Shown here: piece by piece, positions 58,928 through 64,000 of the stretch | Numbering within the stretch: the stretch's first letter is position 1 | How the letters are laid out: each line of letters starts with the position of its first letter | Assembly: GCA_030762175.1 (NCBI GenBank) | Contig: CM060835.1 | Location: 83,664,001 to 83,728,000 of the forward strand | Length of the DNA: 64,000 nucleotides | Origin: Metallyticus violacea | Lineage: Eukaryota; Arthropoda; Insecta; Mantodea; Metallyticidae | Direction of reading: 5' to 3' | Notes under the pieces: model-generated | The model's input: the letters and a program-made list of their open reading frames with translations, nothing else | Databases searched by the model: none | Told to the model about the DNA's origin: nothing | Program-made: the position numbers and the translations under genes

Positions 58928-59405
58928 AGAGTTGTTTTTAGCCTGCGTTCGCTGCTGAGCGAGTCGCACGTTTGGTTGTGGACCCTCTAGTCTGTCTTAA
59001 GTTTCCGCGAGGGAGCAAGCATAATTTCTGTCTCTGTGTTTGCGGTTAAGAAATCTTTGTGTTATTACAAGCTATTGGTGTACCATGCTATTAATTACAA
59101 TGTGTTAGTGAATCAAAATTTACTGTTGTGCATTGTTTTGAAATGTTACTATGGAAACGAGAAAAAATAAAGTCTACAGGAATAACATCTGTACTGTAAA
59201 GAAAATATCCGGGCAGAAATTGAAAAAATTGCGGAAATAGAGTTGTTGCGAATGAATGCAAATTTCATTGAAAGATGTTATAAATGTTGACTGCAAAACG
59301 TATAACACAAGTAAGCGCTCGTAAAGAAATGTGTGTGTAATTTTATTGATCAAGGTTGCGAGTAGAAACTGCTACTGATGGGACCTAGATCGCGCGGCTT
59401 GATTT
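58928..59405 (+). repeat. Dispersed repeat D, copy 2
   Basis: The partner of 13649-14070 in the same orientation. The best-conserved stretch is about 59058-59187. It contains an ATG near 59151 (METRKNKVYRNN), which copy 1 lacks. About 110 bases between the central and right blocks have no counterpart in copy 1. Class unknown. Confidence 0.7.
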
Positions 59406-59852
59406 CAGCTGCGGATGCACTTTTATATGATAACAAGCCAAGAGTTTATTAAGATAAGTGATGCGGCAGATTGCAAGCACTTGTTGTACTATGGCATTCG
59501 TGGTGCATAGTTCGCTGCAGAGCCATTCAGAACAACCTTCCACATTTTTCGGTGCTTCAACTGCCCAACACTGTGAAAGTTACACGGCAACAAATACGCG
59601 CGATATTCCAGATGCTGGAGCATATCCTACCTGAATTTTAAAGATAAGTCGTCCTGAACGATCGTAATAGCATGTGGATGACTACACAAACAAATGTACT
59701 TTTATGCTCATAGAGATTTGAGAGAGTTCCTAAATCAACAGCTTCTTTAATTGTAAGGAAGCCGCAGTTGTAAGAAACTCACTAGTAAAATAATACAGCA
59801 ATGGAAATTATGTCACATTTGGACTTTCTGTGTAATAAAATATACTCCGAAT
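59406..59852. other. No recognisable feature
   Basis: AT-rich spacer. Confidence 0.4.
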
Positions 59853-60100
59853 ACATATGCTGTATTCCGGCCAGGGTCGATGGGTTTTTCTGGGCATAAA
59901 ATTCTTAAGTATGACTTTCTTCGGAAGGGAAGTAAAGCCGTGGGTCCATGTCGTAGATGTACGGCACGTAAGAATGTCAAGCCTAAAAGAAGAGGCCTGT
60001 GAGCAAAATTTATCGGCCGTTTCACGCCTTAAATTGAATGGGACGCTGATGACCTGAAATGTGAAAGATCATCTGTAAATAAATCCAAATCAACACATAT
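59853..60100 (+). mobile_element. SINE-A, 5'-truncated
   Basis: A forward copy beginning at ccggccagggtcgatgggtt, with tcggaagggaagtaaagccg, agaggcctgtgagcaaaatt and gggacgctgatgacctgaaa, then a gtaaataaatccaaatcaa tail. acatat on both sides (59853-59858, 60095-60100) may be the target duplication. Confidence 0.88.
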
Positions 60101-60284
60101 ATTCATTATTACCATGTCGAAGTCGTTATCGACTTGAAATATTATAGCCTTACGAGGACTTCGCTAGGAAACAAAAGACAGATATACAGAAGGCATTGTA
60201 TATAAATACATTTTTAATGTTTTGTTTATTGTCACTTTTGCTGCAGTGGTCTTCTCGTGACGTCTGTGAATTGAATAATGCATG

Positions 60285-60475
60285 TGTAAGGCTGTAGGGT
60301 TGAATGAAATGAAATAAATTAATGAGTTCGGAGTCTTTGTTGCATTAAAGCTATCGGGCATTGATCATCTCCGGGTAAGGAGAAACTCCAAAATAACGCA
60401 GACAATTTGTCTTGACCGGGATTCAAACCCAGGAACTCCAGGTGCCATGAGGCGGTTTGCTAGCTTGTTTACATG
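60285..60475 (-). repeat. Possible third tRNA-derived SINE fragment
   Basis: The minus strand holds a clear B box (gggtttgaatcccgg at about 60417-60432) preceded by gaggcggtttgctag-side sequence, with a repeated-looking body. It does not match the bodies of families A or B. A single copy, so only a possibility. Confidence 0.35.
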
Positions 60476-60968
60476 TACATTTTAGGAGACGCCATGCTAC
60501 ATATAAGAAGTGCCGCGTATTAATATCGTAAAATATGAGAAACGGGCTTTCCTAAAAAAAGGGAAAGGAAATACAGTCCAGAGAAATATAATACTGTAAA
60601 CCACCGGATTAGATATTTTCAAGAACAACCGAAGAAAACAGCAATCTTAAATTCACACTTTTAAACTTGTGATCTTAATTCTGAGGGAACTAGATCTTAA
60701 TTATAGGCACAGTGTTGTTACCGTAAGAAGACGTGTGTATAACAGTGGGATACGAAATAACAAACATAATCACATCCATCATGGAAAGGCGGTTATGAAA
60801 GGTGTACTTAATCAATTTAAATGTCTGTAAATAGAATATATAATAGAATAAAATTAGTATTTTTCTGTTATTGCAATATGAAAATTGTCCGTCCTAGTAG
60901 TCTAGTGGAACTATACTTCCCTAGTAAACCTTTAAACCGGACAGGTTCTATGGATTTTAGGGCAAGTA

Positions 60969-62124
60969 CAGAGGTCTTCTGAAAGCTCTCGGTCTGACTC
61001 AAGAGATGTTGTGAAGATAACCAAATTACTATGATATTTGTTAAGTATCATCCTTTAGATGGCGCGTAGCAAAGTATCAGACGCGTAAGTGTAGTCACTT
61101 GTTTGTGACGATCGTGTAAACAAATTAGTGTTTACAAAACACACAAAACTGAAATATAAGCTGTGATAAGGTACTTAGTTTTGAAAGGTTTAACCCCAAC
61201 AGAAATACAAAAGAAGTTAGATTCCACATTAAATGATCATTTACGATGGCTAAAATGTGAGAATTTAAACATTCAAGATGATGAGCGCTCAAAGCGTCCC
61301 AAAACTGCTAGACCAACGAGAATATGACAAAAATTCACAATACTGTACTCAATGATCCCAATTAAAGTTATGTGAAATGGCTGACATTTTAAAGAATTCG
61401 ATAGGCCGCCTTCACTATATTTTACTCGAAGTTTTGGGTTTGAGAAAACTTTTCGCTCGATGGGTGCCGCGTTTGTTACAATGGACCAAAAACACATTCG
61501 AACGAACATTACGCAAGAGTGTTTAGATTTGTTCAAACCGCATATCCAGCAAGTTTTTCCGACATTTCATAACAGTAGATGAAACATGGATTCATCACTA
61601 CACGCCAGAGAGTAGTGGGTGGCAACAGGTGAAAGTGCATCAAAGAAAGAAAAAACGGTTCAATCTACGGTTTTCTGTGATTCTCATGATGTAGTGTAGA
61701 AGGACAGAGTATTACGCTTCACTACTGGACCAACTGAAGATGTTATTCAGTGTAAACGTCCACACATTGCGAAAAATAAAGTGCCCTTTCATCAGGATAA
61801 TGCATCTTCACACACGTCTGGGATTGTTGCTGCTAAACTGCATGACCTTCGCTTCCAAGTGTTTCCACATCCACCATATCCCCGGATTTGGCTCTCGGCG
61901 ATTACTTTTTGTTCCAAAACCTGAAGAAATGGATGAGTGGTCGAAGATTCACATCTAAGGATGAGGTTGAATCTGAAACAGACGCCAATTTTTAAAAAAT
62001 TGACAAATCTTATTTTACTGAGGGTATTAAAAAAGTCGGAAAATCATTGAACTGAATGTATTGATTTACATTTTCCTTAAATCTTGGTTTTCTTGATAGG
62101 CCGAGAACTTTTAGAACTTCTTCG
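60969..62124 (+). mobile_element. Mariner element (family M1), nested
   Basis: The left end cagaggtcttctgaaagctc and the right end (reverse complement of gagaacttttagaacttcttcg) are worn versions of the ends at 6380/7648. TA precedes the left end (60967-60968); on the right one base of the TA appears lost. The leader (gacgcgtaagtgtagtca, aactgaaatataagctgtga) matches the other M1 copy. Confidence 0.9.
61168..62054 (+). pseudogene. Mariner transposase relic
   Basis: Pieces in order: KGLTPTEIQKKLDS (about 61180-61220), then NLNIQDDERSKRPKTAR (about 61265-61310), with the helix-turn-helix between largely deleted. VDETWIHHYTPE follows (about 61568-61605), with the first catalytic Asp intact. HQDNASSHTSGIVAAKL (about 61790-61840) holds the second. 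PDLALGDYFLFQNLKKWMSG (about 61880-61940) holds the third, reached only after a one-base loss. EGIKKVGKSLN ends the protein before TGA at 62052-62054. All three aspartates survive, but frameshifts and stops prevent expression. Confidence 0.9.
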
Positions 62125-62309
62125 ATGCCTTCGGAAGGGAAGTAAAGTCTGGGTTCCATGTCGTTACTACACGTAAAAGTACCTCAAGCCTGAAAGAAAA
62201 GTCCTCTGAGCAAAATTTACTCGCCGTGTTACGCCCTGAATTAAAGGTTACGCTAATGGCCAGAGATTTTAAAAAGCGCCCTAAATAGACCAAATAAATA
62301 AATATGAAA

Positions 62310-64000
62310 GGTAGCAGGCTTTATGTATCGATTGTAGCATTAGCATCTATGGATAATAAAGAAAACCATGGATAGTATATAAACTGCAGTTGCTCTATTT
62401 AAATGTAGTCTTCTTTTTAATGTTATAAAATAATGTGTATGAATAATTTAAAATCACTTCAAATACCAATGAAAAGAAAAATGTAATGCAAACGTATTTA
62501 CGTGCTTTTTTATAAGAATCTCAGAAGAAAAGCTCCACAAAACGTCATGTTTCCTAAAATCCTCGGAAAAAGGATCTAATATCGCATCCACCACTCTAAT
62601 GAACGACAAAATCCATAGAAAAGCGGTTCAGTAGTCTTGTAGGAAACTCTTTGTCTTACCTAATTCGTGATATGGAAATCGCAAGATTATGAGTTTATCA
62701 GTTAACATCTGTTTGTAATTAAGTCAATTCTAAGCATGTGTCAGGACTATGCTTGTTAAAAGTAAAATACTGCAAGTCCACTGGCCGGATCGATAGGTTA
62801 GGGAGTGTGTGCAAGAGAGGCGAGTATAGATTACATAGTTCTGGCATGCACTATCAACCGGGGACCTGATTTCATCATGGACAAGGCAAGAAAATATGAC
62901 TACACGCTAGCCGTTAGTTATAATGCATTACTATTATGTGCAACTAGCCTACATATTAATGTTCGCTCCTCCGAGAGCAATGTTTATGTTAATTACAGAT
63001 TTGGTACGCATACAGCTGCATTGTGTATTCATGCAGTTTTGTCTCAAAAAAGTTTTGTGTCCTAAAAATTAATTTTAGATCTTAATCTATATCAAATTTG
63101 CTTTCTGAGGGCGAAAAACGACAGAGATCACGTAGCTCGACCCGAACAAAACGAAAACAAAGGCCTTCAAGCTTTTTCTGTTTTGTTTTGATCCCCTTGG
63201 AACCCAAGTTCATTTGCGCCAAAGAAAACGATCGGTCTTCGGTTGTGTCTCTAAAAATCTCTAACCCGGCAGTTAGAGACAAAGAAGAAAAGAACAGGAA
63301 TGGGGATGTGTAACCCGGGGTAGGAGCAGGAAAGTATGAAGAAGAAGGGCCTATTCTTGAAATTGATTTTCTAAGGGGATTTCATATGCTGTATTTTTGT
63401 AAGATATGTATGCAGAAATGGAAGGATGTAAACCCAGTATCGTTGATGCAGATCACAGGCAGTATTTCTAAATTCTATCAGTCAACTGTAGATTCGGCTA
63501 TGACGGCTTGTCAATAAAGCAACTCTTCATCTTGTAGAAATGTATATGTCAGAGGAAGTTTGCCAATAGCAGACAGGAGCTGTTCATACTGTACTGAAAG
63601 AATCAGCTTTTAGCATAAAGGATATGCTTGAAAATGTATGTGTTCCGTTTTATGCAGTTAAAATGTTCTACATTGCTTGTATCTTAAGTAACATGGTTTG
63701 TGGCTGTTAGAGAAGCCATTATATTATACTTTATGAAAAATACTCTGTTAATTCGAGCAGATAATGTTTAATTATTTTAATAATTGAATATTATGTTTAG
63801 TCGTAATGAAAGTTGGTTTAAACATATTTTATTCACTGCCTATTCTATTTTTTAACAACATTCGAATTATGACTCAGAGATAACTCAGAGTGAAAGTCAT
63901 ATTTAGGTGTTGGGATGACGTGTACAAATTCATCCAACAAAATTGCTGACTTTTCCTTCAGACATTCGTCTAAGCATTACCTATAATTTTTATGGTTGAA
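62310..64000. other. No gene supported
   Basis: AT-rich. The 86-codon frame at 62805-63065 and the overlapping pair at 63082-63313 have mixed codons but no recognisable domain. No repeat copies from the families above were seen. Confidence 0.4.

Larger units (their letters stand above)
60875..62309 (+). mobile_element. SINE-A carrying an internal mariner (composite)
   Basis: aatatgaaa occurs at 60875-60883 and 62301-62309. Just inside it on the left is a decayed SINE-A head (gtccgtcctagtagtctagtgg, then ctatggattttagggcaagta, ending at 60968). Just inside on the right the same SINE resumes (atgccttcggaagggaagta from 62125, then gcctgaaagaaaagtcctct and a taaatagaccaaataaata tail). The mariner fills the gap, so it jumped into an existing SINE-A. 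Confidence 0.9.

Overview
The window reads as nuclear DNA from an animal with a large, AT-rich, repeat-dense genome, most likely an arthropod and probably an insect. The evidence is the load of mariner/Tc1 elements flanked by TA, two abundant tRNA-derived SINE families, LINE reverse-transcriptase relics, long ATT/AAT/GAA microsatellites, and no dense coding. Nothing bacterial, organellar or viral was seen. I found no intact host protein-coding gene, rRNA, functional tRNA, operon or CRISPR array. Most open frames are short and are chance frames or pieces of dead transposons. Species identity is inference.

Layout. Bases 1-5000: a SINE-A inside a SINE-B, a second SINE-A with an 11-bp target duplication, and a dead Tc1/mariner-superfamily element (3480-4730). 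Bases 5-15 kb: a complete but decayed mariner on the minus strand (6380-7648), simple repeats, an unrecognised frame-rich block (9.3-9.96 kb), one copy of an old dispersed repeat (13.65-14.07 kb) and a small foldback. Bases 15-25 kb: a textbook SINE-B with a perfect 14-bp duplication beside a LINE 3' fragment, a 37/38-bp minisatellite, a transposase fragment and two more SINE-B copies. Bases 25-38 kb: a quiet stretch, a purine tract, (ATT)27, a mariner with preserved DD34D spacing (30581-31831), a Tc1/mariner derivative with long terminal inverted repeats split by a SINE-B (33563-34613), and an inverted pair of an unnamed repeat. Bases 39-50 kb: a mariner-like relic split by a SINE-A, a ~137-bp tandem array, a 137-bp purine triplet tract, a PIF/Harbinger-like relic with a Myb/SANT-like fragment, and a LINE reverse-transcriptase relic split by a SINE-B. 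Bases 50-64 kb: a possible retrocopy or terminal exon with a poly(A) tract, further SINE-A copies, the second copy of the old dispersed repeat, and a mariner inserted inside a SINE-A.

The interest lies in the insertion record. SINE-A sits in SINE-B and in a mariner-like gene. SINE-B sits in a LINE and in a DNA transposon's terminal repeat. A mariner sits in SINE-A. Target duplications fix several of these to the base, so the window allows a relative chronology of the families. No new biological system with a recognisable function was found.
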